Part shown: in pieces, positions 17,404-28,295 of the stretch | Position numbering within the stretch: the first letter of the stretch is position 1 | Layout of the letters: each line of letters opens with the position of its first letter | Assembly (NCBI GenBank): GCA_000333855.2 | Contig: CM007320.1 | Coordinates: 1,770,844-1,812,468, forward strand | Direction: 5' to 3' | DNA from: Endotrypanum monterogeii | Taxonomy: Eukaryota > Euglenozoa > Kinetoplastea > Trypanosomatida > Trypanosomatidae | DNA length: 41,625 bases | Position numbers and translations under genes: made by a program | The notes under the pieces: model-generated | What the model was told of the DNA's origin: nothing | Seen by the model: only the letters and a program-made list of their open reading frames with translations | Database searches by the model: none

Positions 17404-18800
17404 AGATTTATTTATTCCTGTTGTACTTCTAAAAAAAAAAAAAACTATGCGGAAACCTGCCGTAGGATAAGTTGGCTTGCTACATCTGAGTAGCTTCATT
17501 CTTCCTCCTTTCCTTACCGTCACACTTTGGATTCCCTTACATCATAATGCCTACGTGCTTGCTTGCGCTTATGCGTTTTTTTTTTTCCTGAACTTCCCTA
17601 TGGGTGTTTTTCCTTGTATGAGGTAGAGGAGGAGAGAAGGCGTATTTCACTTGCCCTGTTCTCCTTTTCTCCCACCTCTCCTATCCCCCCAACCTTTTTT
17701 TTTTCTTCTGTCCCCTACATCGTATGGCCACCGTATTCTTTTGGTGAGTTCAATTGTGTACGACTCCTCTCCCAACGTTTTTTTTTTCCTTCTTTCACAG
17801 GGAACAGCAACAACAGAAAAAGAAAAGTGCGCCGCGTTTCTTTTTTTTTTTCCGGAAAAATGAGCAGGGATGCCAAGAGCAACACGCTCGACGCCACAGA
17901 CGTTTACACAAATATACACATATATGTATATATTTATTTATATACCCCCGGAACACTACCATAGACAGGAGTGCGATGGCATGGCGCATCTGTCACATTT
18001 ACGCGTTCTTTCTTGAGGATTTGTTGATCGTCTATGCCCCGTTGCTTCTTCTGTGACCCCCTTCCTCCCTCCCTCCATTTTTTCCCCCTCTCCCATCTTG
18101 CCTCCCTATCTTGTGGGTTCATTAGTAGTACACGTCTTGCGCGATTTCCGACTCGCTGCTTGTTGGCTACGTACAGCTCGTGCGTACATGAATCATCTCG
18201 TTTCTATTCACCATTTCTCATTTCCTTTTGTTTTTTCCTGCACATGCGTCCCATGGATTGGTTACCATCTCTGTGAATCGTGTCCTCTCCCTTCCTCTTC
18301 CCCCGCCTCATGTTGATCGGCAGGAATCCTATCAAAAAAAAAAAACTGTCATGAAAGGTTTGAGTTGAAAAACAATTCTAGATGACAGTATGAAAGTGTG
18401 TGTGTAGGAGGAGGGGGGGGGCGATGAAAGAAATATATGAATAGCACGATACCCTTCAGTACTCCATTTTTTTTCCAAGACATCGCCTCTCGGTCACATG
18501 GGAAATCATATCTCAGTGCCCCCCCCCCCTTACACACACATGCACACATGCACGTGCTCGGTTTCTTTTCAATTCCTCAGCCCGACCACGCACGCGTGCC
18601 CTTCCTGGTTGTCGATGTTCAATGTACTGCGAATGTCATCACCAGAAACCTGATTTGTTTTACTTACTTCATATCAAAAATGCGATATATGTATGTCTTC
18701 ATTATTATTTCTTTGAACGTATGCGTACTTGTTTGTTTCTGGAACCGAAAGCTCGTTTTTTCTGTGTGTCCACTTGCACATCCTTCGCTGTTTCGTTGCT

Positions 18801-18831
18801 TTATATATATATATATATACATATATATATG
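18801..18831. repeat. (TA)n microsatellite
   Basis: TA repeat with one TAC interruption. Confidence 0.95.
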
Positions 18832-19155
18832 GAGGTGTCTGAGTGTGTGTGTATGTGCCTGGTTACGTCACGGTTGAGAGAATTCTCAAGACTTCTCTTT
18901 TTTTGTTTTTTTTTGTAGCGCGTGTGTGTGTGCGGGGGGGGGGACATTCTTTTCACTTTTACCATTCAGTCACCATCCCTTTCCTGGAGTCAGATGTAGG
19001 TGCTAATGTCTCAGAAGAACGAGCGATGAAAACAAAATAAGAATAGATGTTCCTTTCCTTGTGTTCTCCCTTTTCTTTATTTTTGTGCCTCCACCCATCT
19101 TTATTCTCCTGTTCGATTTTTTTTTCTCATGCCTCAGTGCTCAGGGATTAGCTTT

Positions 19156-19554
19156 GGAAAGATAAACAAATCCCTTTTTCCCTCCCCAATAGAAATATTG
19201 GTCGATGCTGAACCGCCTTCTGCCCGTGGACCGGGGACGTGCACGCGGTGCGGCTGGGTCAGGGGGATTCGCTCCTGCCGAGGCACGCACCTCGGCTCTG
19301 GACGGTGGTCCATCGGCGCTGCTTGCGGGAGTGGACAAACTTGTTCTCCCCACATGGTAGGCAGCCTGTCAAGGCGTTCGCAGTGAAAGCCCAGCCGACT
19401 CTTAGTAGGCGCTGGTGTCTGAAGGGAGGGAGGGGGCGGGGGGAAAGGGGTATGCCGCGTGTGAGGCGGATGGGGCGCGGTGCCGGGGCGACGGAGTGCG
19501 CCATTGTCCTAGCTTGCGCGCACCAACGCCTGGAAACGCGCGGCAGGATCGCCT
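19156..19554. repeat. 458-bp repeat, copy B (cut by scaffold gap)
   Basis: Repeat sequence starts at 19171 and is cut by the N gap after 19554; 19156-19170 is non-repeat flank. This whole stretch, flank included, matches 19600-19998 with a fixed offset of 444 and one difference (G at 19543, A at 19987). Because even the unique flank (GGAAAGATAAACAAA) is duplicated, copies B and C are most simply one locus represented twice. Confidence 0.9.
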
Positions 19555-19599
19555 NNNNNNNNNNNNNNNNNNNNNNNNNNNNNNNNNNNNNNNNNNNNN
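19555..19599. other. Assembly gap (45 N), probably spurious
   Basis: Forty-five unknown bases join two contigs whose ends overlap by 399 bp with one mismatch. The true gap size is therefore probably negative, and about 444 bp of this window (equivalent to 19555-19998) would be surplus. Confidence 0.85.
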
Positions 19600-20072
19600 G
19601 GAAAGATAAACAAATCCCTTTTTCCCTCCCCAATAGAAATATTGGTCGATGCTGAACCGCCTTCTGCCCGTGGACCGGGGACGTGCACGCGGTGCGGCTG
19701 GGTCAGGGGGATTCGCTCCTGCCGAGGCACGCACCTCGGCTCTGGACGGTGGTCCATCGGCGCTGCTTGCGGGAGTGGACAAACTTGTTCTCCCCACATG
19801 GTAGGCAGCCTGTCAAGGCGTTCGCAGTGAAAGCCCAGCCGACTCTTAGTAGGCGCTGGTGTCTGAAGGGAGGGAGGGGGCGGGGGGAAAGGGGTATGCC
19901 GCGTGTGAGGCGGATGGGGCGCGGTGCCGGGGCGACGGAGTGCGCCATTGTCCTAGCTTGCGCGCACCAACGCCTGGAAACGCGCGACAGGATCGCCTGC
20001 GCACCTCTGTAGAACTCGAGGCCGAAGGGACACGCATTGCGTGGATTCGTAGAAGGGGGAGGAGACCCTCCT
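19600..20072. repeat. 458-bp repeat, copy C (complete, with 15-bp shared flank)
   Basis: 19615-20072 reads identical to copy A (13649-14106) over all 458 bp and lies in the same orientation. The first 15 bases (19600-19614) match the flank of copy B, not of copy A. The right flank (TCCTAGAGACAAG) differs from that of copy A, which fixes the right boundary of the element. Confidence 0.92.
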
Positions 20073-21221
20073 TCCTAGAGACAAGTCAGTGTATGTCGCC
20101 TACGGAGATGAATAAGAAACACATCAAAAAAAAATGCATTTACGAGGGGTAGCGTTCGTTTATCACACACTTCAAAAAAAAAAAGTGGGCACCTAATGGG
20201 TGATAATGAAGTGTCACTCATGTGTGAAGGTCCCTCAATTGTTTTCTCTTCATTTTTTTTTTACTTTTGCGTCAGTTCAAAGGGTCTTGTTAAGCGCTTG
20301 ACAATCGCACATTTCTTTTCGGGAATGTTGGAGACATTTCTTCCATCATCGCTTGGAGAAGAGCGCTTGTTTCCTGTCCTTATATCTTTAAATTTATTCT
20401 CGCTGATATTCACCGGGAGAGGTGGTGGCATTGAGACCTGATCACCTCGCCAAAACAACAAAAAAACAGAAGCATTCTTACCTCCGCTTCCTCTTCTAGC
20501 TAAGGAGCATTTCATTTCTAATTATTTTGTGCTACCATGGGTTTTCTTCACATTCCCACATCTAAGCTTGTCTTGAGCATGCACAAAACAATTCTCTTGC
20601 TGTCCACTCGCTCCTTTTTTCCGTCTTTTTTTTTGTCTTACGTCACATTCGACTACATGTGTGGCCACCAATAAAACAGTATTCCACACGCCTGCTCTCC
20701 CTCTTCCTTTTTGTTGTTGTTTTTGCATCCTGTCTTTTTTTTTTTTCGCCGCCCTTCCTCCCCTCCCTGGGTCCTGAGGACGTACGTTGTGTTGGCTCTG
20801 TGTTGCTTTTCTCTCATCGAAGGGGAGGACAGGTACTGCAAAGGGCACATTCTCCGACATTTCCATACACTTCCGTTTTTTTTTCTCTTCATCTCTTTTT
20901 CTTTGGTTACCCTCCCCCTCTTTGTCTAGGGAGGTATACAAGTCAACACACGTACACGGACAGTCTAGAAGAAGAAAAGGGTACTAGGAAAAAAAAAGAA
21001 ACCGACAGTTCGACAGGCAGAACCGCGTGGGTCGGGAGGGTGTGCATCAGGTTTGCTGCGTCTGTGGATCTGGGAGTTCTGATACAACCCGGGGTGGCTC
21101 ACCAACGTGGAAGAAAGACGATATATATATATCGCAACAGGTGTCTATAATTTTTTTTTTTTAAATATCTCGGGTAGGTGCCAGACTCCTCACCCATACA
21201 GGCTCTGGCGTCAGCGTGTAG
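20073..21221. other. Spacer before the helicase gene; no gene seen
   Basis: About 1.15 kb with T-rich and A-rich runs and several polypyrimidine-AG sites. The best + strand frame (20659-21150, 163 codons) is low-complexity and overlapped by others; I do not consider it a gene. Confidence 0.75.
21149..21177 (+). promoter_or_regulatory. Candidate trans-splice acceptor for helicase gene
   Basis: A run of T (21151-21162) is followed by GGGTAG with AG at 21176-21177, giving a 5' UTR of about 45 nt. Other AGs lie closer to the ATG, so the exact site is unsure. Confidence 0.45.
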
Positions 21222-24200
21222 ATGCCGTTGTTGTGGGAATGGACCGAGGAAAAGAACGCATGTGTCGATTGGGCTAATGCGCAGGAGGTGCTGTGCAACG
21301 GTTTCACGTTCCTTCAGGCATTGGCGGCTCATCCACGCCTGCGCGAGCACTACGAGGCCGCCGAAAAGCAGGGAGAGCGTAATGAGGTGAAGGAAATTTT
21401 TCTTTCAGGATCTGCGGAGGAGAAGGTGATGTGGCTGACGCGGTGGCATCATCAGAATCTGCTTTCCCTTCGGTCTGAGCGATGGTGCCGCTTTTGTGGT
21501 GAAAGCGGCCACACCCGTCTCGGATGCTCACAGCGTCGACGTTGTGAGTCGATCACTGCTGCTGCCGATGACTCAGTGGCGCAACGGGATGCCGACTGCA
21601 ACGGCATACCGATTCTTTACCCGGCGGCGGCAACGAATGCACAACGGCCGTCGGTACTGAAAAAACATCTCGAACACATGCAGCGCGTGGAGCTGCGACG
21701 GATCCTCGAGGAGAAGCAGAAGCCACGGACGGATAGTGGGGTGCGGCAGCGAGGCGGTGCGGGGTATGGCCATCCTTACCGCACTCCGGCAGCGGCGGCG
21801 ACAACCCTCTTTGCAGCGGAGGAGCGCCGCCGCGGAGTCGTTTGCCGTCTTGACGGGGAAAATAACATCGGCTTCATCACCGTAGCTGGGATGGGTGAGA
21901 TCAAATTCTTCGTTGATCGAGTTGACGTCGGCGTCAAGACTGTTGCTGTTGGGGAAGGTGTGACCTTCAAGCTGGACTCGAATCGCGATTATCCCATCGC
22001 TGTCGACGTGCGCCACGAGCGACCGGTGATTACACTAGATGATATACGTAAGTTTCTTCACCGCTGCCGAGCTGCCCGTCACCCCGTCAAGGTAATGTCT
22101 ACCCTTCTCATGCACGTGCACGAGTGGTTCGTACTGCTTCGCTGGCTTCATGTGCTACGTGAGCAAGACCCTCCACTGTATGTGGAAGCCGTGCTCGTGT
22201 TGGTTGAGCTGACAACCTTCGTTGGTAACCGTGAGCCCATTCACGTATCTGTTCTCAGCGCCTTCTTGGAGCTTTTATGCTCAACTCCGCCAGTCACACC
22301 AGGAGCCTCCGCGACGACTGCGCCAGGGAGCGACGCGACGGCCATTTCTTCTCCCACATCGACGACCGCGGCAGCTCCGACTCCACGGCTGCCCCCATTC
22401 TACCCTGACATGCTGCGAGATGCCCTTGAGATTCACAACGCGGCGCATCATTCAAGCTCACCTGAGATCTCTGCGACGACTGCTGCATCTCGGTTAGCGG
22501 AGGACAGGTGGGTGGAGGTGGCGCAGTTCGTTATTCTCTTGCGATACTACGGCCCACTGCCCGGCAAAGGCAGTGCTGCCACGGGTAACAACAGTGTAGC
22601 CGCTGCAATCAGTTCGGGCATCGGATCCGGCCCTGAAGTACTTGTGGTACAACAGCTTCAAGCCTTCTTTGCTAGGAGACTTATGCACGCCAGTGGTGCC
22701 GCTGCACGCCGCCTGCAGCTTGTTCAGGCGCGTCTCGTACGGCAGCTTCAGCCAACAATATGCTTGGATGCACCGGAGACCACTCCTAGCGCCGCCACGG
22801 TCGGCTGCGGCGCTTCAGGGGTCGCCCTTATTCCGACAGCGACTGAGTTCTCCGTCCCCCCGCCGAATCCGGCGTCCGTCTTTGATCCCGCGAACTTGCC
22901 TATCAACGGTGCCACTACGTACACTGACATAGATACCTTCATCGTGGATCAGTGCAAGCTTCTGAGGGCTGATACTTTCGAGGCTGCCTCGCGGCTGTTG
23001 CCAGCCGTGTGCTACTCCCTGCCGTCGTACCAGCCCACCCAGGAAACAATGTCCGATGTACAGCATGCCCGCGTCTACTCTCACGTCCAGTGCCTTGGCA
23101 GAGTGATGACCAGCGACCGTGACTACAGTCGCCCGGAGAGTTACCTGCTGGAGGTTCACCCGCATAGCTCCACTGCGAATTTGCGCTCACAACTTCATGA
23201 GGGCACGACGGTGTGTATCTCCACAGCTCTCGATCCGACTGCGATGCAGAACAACGAGCTTTTTTGGGGTGTCGTATCCTCTTGCGACTCCACGCTTCTC
23301 GAAGCTGGGATCATTGTCGTCTCCCCGTGCGACGGCAGCCCATCCTTCGAGCTCCTGCGCACCGCACTGGAGCGAAACGCTGCCGCTGGCCGGCTTGATC
23401 GCTCCTTTCTCTTGGAGACACCCATCTTCATGGCAGGCTACGAAAGCATAATGCACGCCCTGGAGGCCTTCTGCGGTCCACTGGCGATGCCCTTTCCACT
23501 GGTGCGTCAGCTGGTCAGTCCAGAGGCCGCTGTCTCGGCTGCTGCTGCCGCTGCCGCGCTGGACGTTACTGGAAACCACAGCTCGGGATTTACCGTGTCG
23601 AGCGATGACGAAGGTCAGCTGGTGGGATACATCCCGCCCCACTGCGCGGCAACTTTTCAGGAGCTTACGGATGAGATTCGCAGCCAGTTTGTGCTTGACG
23701 AGGGGCAAAATGAAGTCATGCGGCAGCTTCCAGTCTCCAAGATGATTCTCGTGCAGGGCCCACCCGGCACTGGAAAGTCCTTCATCGGCTGTCGTGTGGT
23801 GGAGGCGTACGTGCGGTACAAGCAGCTCGTCGCTTCCGGGGACATTCTGCAGAAGGTCAACATTGATATGCTGCACTCCACCCGATTGGAGGAGCTGCTG
23901 CCGCAAGTGGGTCCTATGGTGGTCATCACGTACAAAAACCACGCCCTGGATGAGTTTCTTATTGACTTGCTGGACTGCGGTTTGTGGGAGTCCAACCGCC
24001 CTCGTGTAGGACAGCATCTTTCCGCGGGCATCTCGGCTTCAACCGCGGGGACCTCGGCTTCGTCCAATACCAGCACCTTTCCTGGCGGTAAGCGGGTAGT
24101 GCGGATCGGTGGCCGATCGCGCGAGGGTCGCCTCGACGGCTACAACCTCGGAGCCCTCCTCCACGGAAGCATGGATCGCGCCACCATCAACAGCCTGAAG

Positions 24201-26009
24201 GAGCGTCTGTTCGTGCTTAAGCAGCGGCTTGACCGACTAACGAAGGAGATCCACTACTTAGAGAGTGGTCGAGTGCCGCGGGTATACTTCGACCGTTGGC
24301 TCACATCAGAGCAGCGCCGGCACATCACCTTTGAAGACCGTGAGTCATGGCTTGCGGGGCAGCGGTACCTTGGCACCCTCGATGCAGAGGATGTGGTATC
24401 ACCGACACATTATCAATGTTTGTTGCAGACGCGCGCTGCGAAGCTGCTCAGTGCGCAACAAGCTGATACGCCACAGTCCCAAGCGAATTCAAACCCATCT
24501 CCGCGTTCGGCGACGAGTGCCGTAGAGAAGGAGAAGGATGAGGAAGAGGATGTTTCGTTGAGCGTCTTCCAGGAAATGAGGCGGGAAGAGGAGCGGCGGG
24601 AGTTTAACAACCAAGTGCACCAGACATATCTTTCCGCCGAGGCGCTAGCCCTCGCCAGTCGGCCACCGACAAGGCCGGCGGGTGTGCCGGATGAGTTGCT
24701 TTCCCTTTGGAGCCTGAGCCCACGTCTGCGGCACGAGTACTTCGCCTTTCTAATTTCAAGCACCATTGCCGCCAAGGCGCGCGACTGTCTGACTATTATG
24801 GAGACGATGAAGAGTATCATCCGAGTGCGTCGTCATGCAATGGATGAGCTGAAGCTGTCCCTCCTTCAGGGTGCAGACGTGGTGGGGCTGACGACGACGG
24901 GTTGCGCCATGAATCAAAATTTGCTGCGCTCACTGCGACCAAGCGTGCTGGTGGTCGAAGAGGCGGCTGAGGTACTCGAGTCTCAGTTGTTGGCCTGCAT
25001 GACGGACTCTCTGAAGCAAATTATTCTCATCGGCGACCACTACCAGCTCCAACCCAAGGTAGACACATTCCAGTATGAAAAGGTGAATTGTCTGAACCTC
25101 TCCTTGTTTGAGCGACTGGCAAAGAAGATACAGCCCATTCGTTTGACGGAGCAGCGCCGTATGCATCCCGATATTTCTCGGCTTATTCGTCCCTTCTACT
25201 CACCACAGCCCCTCATTGATCACGTCTCCCTGCTGACGCGGCCGTTCCCTTCTACGTCAGGGGAGGGTGCAGTGGATCGAGTGCCAGGCCTGGCCAAGCG
25301 CGTGTTCTTCTGGCGTCATCATCACCCTGAGGAGGAAGCGCCTGGTAGTCGCAGTAAGGTGAATACACGCGAGATTCGGATGGTGCAGCAGGTTGTTGCC
25401 CACCTTGTTTCGCAAGGCGTTCTGCAGAAGTCGATCACCGTTGTGACACCGTACTTGGGTCAGTGCCGCATGCTACGAGGGGTGCTGCGGCTGCGCTCCC
25501 TGGCAGATGTTCGTGTAAGCACCGTAGATCTGTACCAGGGTGACGAGAACGATGTCATTGTTCTCTCTCTGGTTCGGACAGAGAAGCTGACAGATTTTAT
25601 CCGGACGCGCAACCGCTTGATTGTCTCGTGCTCGCGTGCTCGCTTTGCTATGGTATTGGTGGGCAATGATCAACTGCTGCGTCAATGTCGTCACTGGGAA
25701 CATGTACTGGATCAGCTGCAGAGCGAGCAGTGCATCGGCGAGGGCCTGCCCATCACCTATCGCGACCAGCCGTCGAAGGTGCAGCACATGACCGTGACGG
25801 AGTCTGTGTCGGCGGCGGCTCTGGAGGCGGAGATGACGGCCCAGATGCAGCAACAGCGTACACGTCGTCCGGTTACCGCGGTGGAAACTACTATCCCCAA
25901 TGGAGCGGCTCCAGACGAGGAAGCACACGGCTCCGAAAACGCCGATGACAGCAGCGGTGCCGATGACGGCGACGCTGGTCCTGGCAGTGAAGCTGAGGCG
26001 GATGAGTAG
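21222..26009 (+). CDS. ZNFX1/UPF1-type SF1 RNA helicase with CCHC and cold-shock-like domains
   Basis: A 1595-residue superfamily 1 helicase, likely acting on RNA. In order: a CCHC zinc knuckle (C89-x2-C92-x4-H97-x4-C102); a cold-shock/S1-like fold (about 204-266, with GFITV and KFFVDRVDV strands); a Thr/Ala/Pro-rich linker (about 365-400); then the helicase core. Core motifs are Walker A GPPGTGKS (846-853), YKNHALDEF, a coiled-coil stalk near 990-1015, Walker B VVEEAAEVLES (E1246, E1247), GDHYQLQP, LTEQRRMHPDI (1308-1318), VDLYQGDENDV (1435 on) and a final RNRLIVSCSRAR motif. EEAAEVLE and the QRRMHP block resemble ZNFX1 more than UPF1, but the NF-X1 fingers that follow the helicase in animal ZNFX1 are absent; the protein ends in an acidic tail. 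ATG 21222 gives a good N-terminus. Helicase call firm; RNA target unknown. Confidence 0.88.
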   Translation: MPLLWEWTEEKNACVDWANAQEVLCNGFTFLQALAAHPRLREHYEAAEKQGERNEVKEIFLSGSAEEKVMWLTRWHHQNLLSLRSERWCRFCGESGHTRLGCSQRRRCESITAAADDSVAQRDADCNGIPILYPAAATNAQRPSVLKKHLEHMQRVELRRILEEKQKPRTDSGVRQRGGAGYGHPYRTPAAAATTLFAAEERRRGVVCRLDGENNIGFITVAGMGEIKFFVDRVDVGVKTVAVGEGVTFKLDSNRDYPIAVDVRHERPVITLDDIRKFLHRCRAARHPVKVMSTLLMHVHEWFVLLRWLHVLREQDPPLYVEAVLVLVELTTFVGNREPIHVSVLSAFLELLCSTPPVTPGASATTAPGSDATAISSPTSTTAAAPTPRLPPFYPDMLRDALEIHNAAHHSSSPEISATTAASRLAEDRWVEVAQFVILLRYYGPLPGKGSAATGNNSVAAAISSGIGSGPEVLVVQQLQAFFARRLMHASGAAARRLQLVQARLVRQLQPTICLDAPETTPSAATVGCGASGVALIPTATEFSVPPPNPASVFDPANLPINGATTYTDIDTFIVDQCKLLRADTFEAASRLLPAVCYSLPSYQPTQETMSDVQHARVYSHVQCLGRVMTSDRDYSRPESYLLEVHPHSSTANLRSQLHEGTTVCISTALDPTAMQNNELFWGVVSSCDSTLLEAGIIVVSPCDGSPSFELLRTALERNAAAGRLDRSFLLETPIFMAGYESIMHALEAFCGPLAMPFPLVRQLVSPEAAVSAAAAAAALDVTGNHSSGFTVSSDDEGQLVGYIPPHCAATFQELTDEIRSQFVLDEGQNEVMRQLPVSKMILVQGPPGTGKSFIGCRVVEAYVRYKQLVASGDILQKVNIDMLHSTRLEELLPQVGPMVVITYKNHALDEFLIDLLDCGLWESNRPRVGQHLSAGISASTAGTSASSNTSTFPGGKRVVRIGGRSREGRLDGYNLGALLHGSMDRATINSLKERLFVLKQRLDRLTKEIHYLESGRVPRVYFDRWLTSEQRRHITFEDRESWLAGQRYLGTLDAEDVVSPTHYQCLLQTRAAKLLSAQQADTPQSQANSNPSPRSATSAVEKEKDEEEDVSLSVFQEMRREEERREFNNQVHQTYLSAEALALASRPPTRPAGVPDELLSLWSLSPRLRHEYFAFLISSTIAAKARDCLTIMETMKSIIRVRRHAMDELKLSLLQGADVVGLTTTGCAMNQNLLRSLRPSVLVVEEAAEVLESQLLACMTDSLKQIILIGDHYQLQPKVDTFQYEKVNCLNLSLFERLAKKIQPIRLTEQRRMHPDISRLIRPFYSPQPLIDHVSLLTRPFPSTSGEGAVDRVPGLAKRVFFWRHHHPEEEAPGSRSKVNTREIRMVQQVVAHLVSQGVLQKSITVVTPYLGQCRMLRGVLRLRSLADVRVSTVDLYQGDENDVIVLSLVRTEKLTDFIRTRNRLIVSCSRARFAMVLVGNDQLLRQCRHWEHVLDQLQSEQCIGEGLPITYRDQPSKVQHMTVTESVSAAALEAEMTAQMQQQRTRRPVTAVETTIPNGAAPDEEAHGSENADDSSGADDGDAGPGSEAEADE

Positions 26010-28295
26010 GGCAGCTGGGCATTTGTCAGTGTCGAGAGAGTGTGTGTGCGTTGAAAGGAAAAGGAAGAAGAGGGTTCATGGTTCACCTCTGTGTCTCTGG
26101 CAGAGGCGCGTCCACAATAGTAGGAGGCGAAAAGCAGACCTTCCCCTATTACCAACGACTGAGCAGCAGAAATTTCACTTTAAATATATAAAACACCCCC
26201 AACGCGCACGATAACAAAAAAAAAAAACACGCGCGCTCAGAGGCTTTTGCCTCGACGCGCCGCAGACATCACGCCGTTGCCGGACAAACTTGTCTTAGCG
26301 TAACGTCACTTGACACACATTCGCGTAAGTATAAAACACACACTCACATTCACAGCTTATACAGGAACAGGAAACAACCAAGCAGGTCGATCATATCGAA
26401 TGGGCAAGGAAAATAGATACACATCCAAAGGAGAGGGAGAACAAGAGGGAGAAAGGGGTGGGGGAGTCCTAATGTACTTCAGTGGCAGTGAGTTTATGCC
26501 CTTTCTTTTTTTCTTTTCCCATCGCCCTCAGCCACTTCCACGCTGCCGGCAGTGCCGACCTCACACCGCTCACTTCTCTTCACAGCTCTCTCCCCCGTGT
26601 TGCGCGTACTTGCGCTATTCCGGAAGTTGAGCGGTTGGGAAAGAGAATGGCGCTCACTCTTTTCATGAGCTTCGTCTACATTTGCTAGCCTTTCTGCTCT
26701 CTGGTGTTTCGCCCATCATCGCCTGTTCGATTTTCCTTTTTTGTTGTTGTTTTGTTTTCACTTGTGTTACCACGCGCCCACTCTACTGATGGATACCTCT
26801 TCTTAATGAATTCGCTGTATAGCGAGGCATCACTCCATACTACACAAATGAACACATCACCCCCGCACTTGTCTCGCAGCTCTGTGCTTGCCACACTACT
26901 CTTATCGTCTCACTGATACGGAATCCGCCATAGCCACAAACCACTGCATAGACTGGAGGCAGTCGAGCGAACCATATCCTCAAGTGTCTCACCTCTTCTT
27001 TAACCCTCAACTGACGCGTCTGACGCGTTTCTGTACCTGTGCACGCGAGTGAAAGGGTCGTCAATATTTTATTGTCTTGTATATCATGCTCACCCATATT
27101 CTATGGCCTCTAAGCCGCCTCCCCCTTCCAGCGTACTACTTACCTCCACTCTCCAACGCGCACCCAGATTCCTTTCTCTGGCTGTGCATTGGTGTCTTCC
27201 TATTCTTGTTCTCCCATGGACTCGAGCTTGAATCGCCCTCTCTTCACGTCAAGACATTCTTTACACCCAACTCCAGCCGTTTACAGTACACCTTCACGAA
27301 CAAAACCTCTGTCGGTGGCTCAGGCACTAAATCCCTTGTGGCAACCAGTGGATGCGCTTTTTATTGTCACGTCTACCACCGGTGTTGCTGGGGGGAAGGG
27401 AGGACCGGTGGACGGTCATCGTGGCATGGGTGTGCGGTCGCTGTGGTCAGGTGAGGTCGCCTTTACGAGGAGTCCCGCCGTTTTTTTTTTACCATGCATC
27501 ATCAGCCCTTCCTTCCTCAACGTGAACATAAGCTCATATGCACACCCACCACTCAGCTGACATACCCAGACAAGCGTGGTGCAAACAAATCGAGTGGATT
27601 GCTCTTCAAGCAACCCTCATTGGATCACTGTTTGATGAACTCTGTCCTATATCCTTCTCACCCCCTCATCTTTTCCTCAACCCTGACTTTCAATACGTAT
27701 CATTTTTTTCTTTTCCCATCTTCATTTGGGTTTTTTTTTTTACTGACGCTTCTATATCCACTCCTGTGACGTATGCACCCGCCCACGCGCACACATATGC
27801 ATACATAGATGAAAAACAATAACGAGGTACAAACACGGAAAGATTTCGGACTCTTCCATCGTTTTCAGCTTTTTTTTTTTGTTACATCCGTTAGCTCCCG
27901 AATCATTTATTATTATTATTATTATTTGTGTGCGCTTTGTGATGGTTTGCTTCGTAGGTTCTGCCTATGCGCCGACCTGCATTCCCTTTTTCCCACCCCG
28001 TCAGGCGGCTCATGAGAGTGCTACCACTGTGCGCTTTCGCTCAGGGAAAACACCTCCTACTTTTTTTTTTAATAAAAAAGATTAAAAAAAAAAGTATCCT
28101 GACTCCCGTACGCGTTTGGACCTTTGGTGGTTTTGGCAGTGAAGGGAATTGTCTTCTTCTCTCCTTACCTTCTTTTTTTTTCCCTCGTTTCGCCCTGAGT
28201 GCATCGGTTGCGAGTCCTTTAGAAAAAATTTCCGCTTTTTTTTTTGATTTCTACGCCCCCCCCCCTCCCCCGTCCAGTAAGCGACGGTGTAGCAG
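26010..28295. other. Spacer between helicase and SDR-like genes; no gene seen
   Basis: About 2.3 kb. Open frames reach only about 125 codons (27077-27454) and have no recognisable domain or consistent coding composition. It contains poly-A and poly-T runs and ATT repeats (27907-27927). It is presumably the helicase 3' UTR and the next leader. Confidence 0.7.
28228..28277 (+). promoter_or_regulatory. Polypyrimidine tract and trans-splice acceptor
   Basis: A T run and then a C-rich run (about 28228-28275) end at CCAG with AG at 28276-28277, giving an 18-nt 5' UTR for the SDR-like gene. Confidence 0.6.

Larger units (their letters stand above)
17006..19170. other. 3' flank of DUF4139 gene; no gene seen
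   Basis: About 2.2 kb of spacer with T, A and G homopolymers, (TA)n (17370-17395 and 18801-18831) and many pyrimidine tracts. Open frames are at most about 150 codons, overlap in both strands and cross low-complexity DNA. Several polypyrimidine-AG sites occur (for example near 17780-17810) without a credible gene after them. Confidence 0.75.

Noticed and set aside
23187..24017. Minus-strand open frame of 276 codons inside the helicase gene
   Set aside because: Antisense shadow of a GC3-rich gene; the sense strand carries clear helicase motifs over the same bases.
27077..27454. Plus-strand 125-codon frame with a hydrophobic start
   Set aside because: No domain, irregular codon use, and another overlapping frame is open as far; not supported as a gene.
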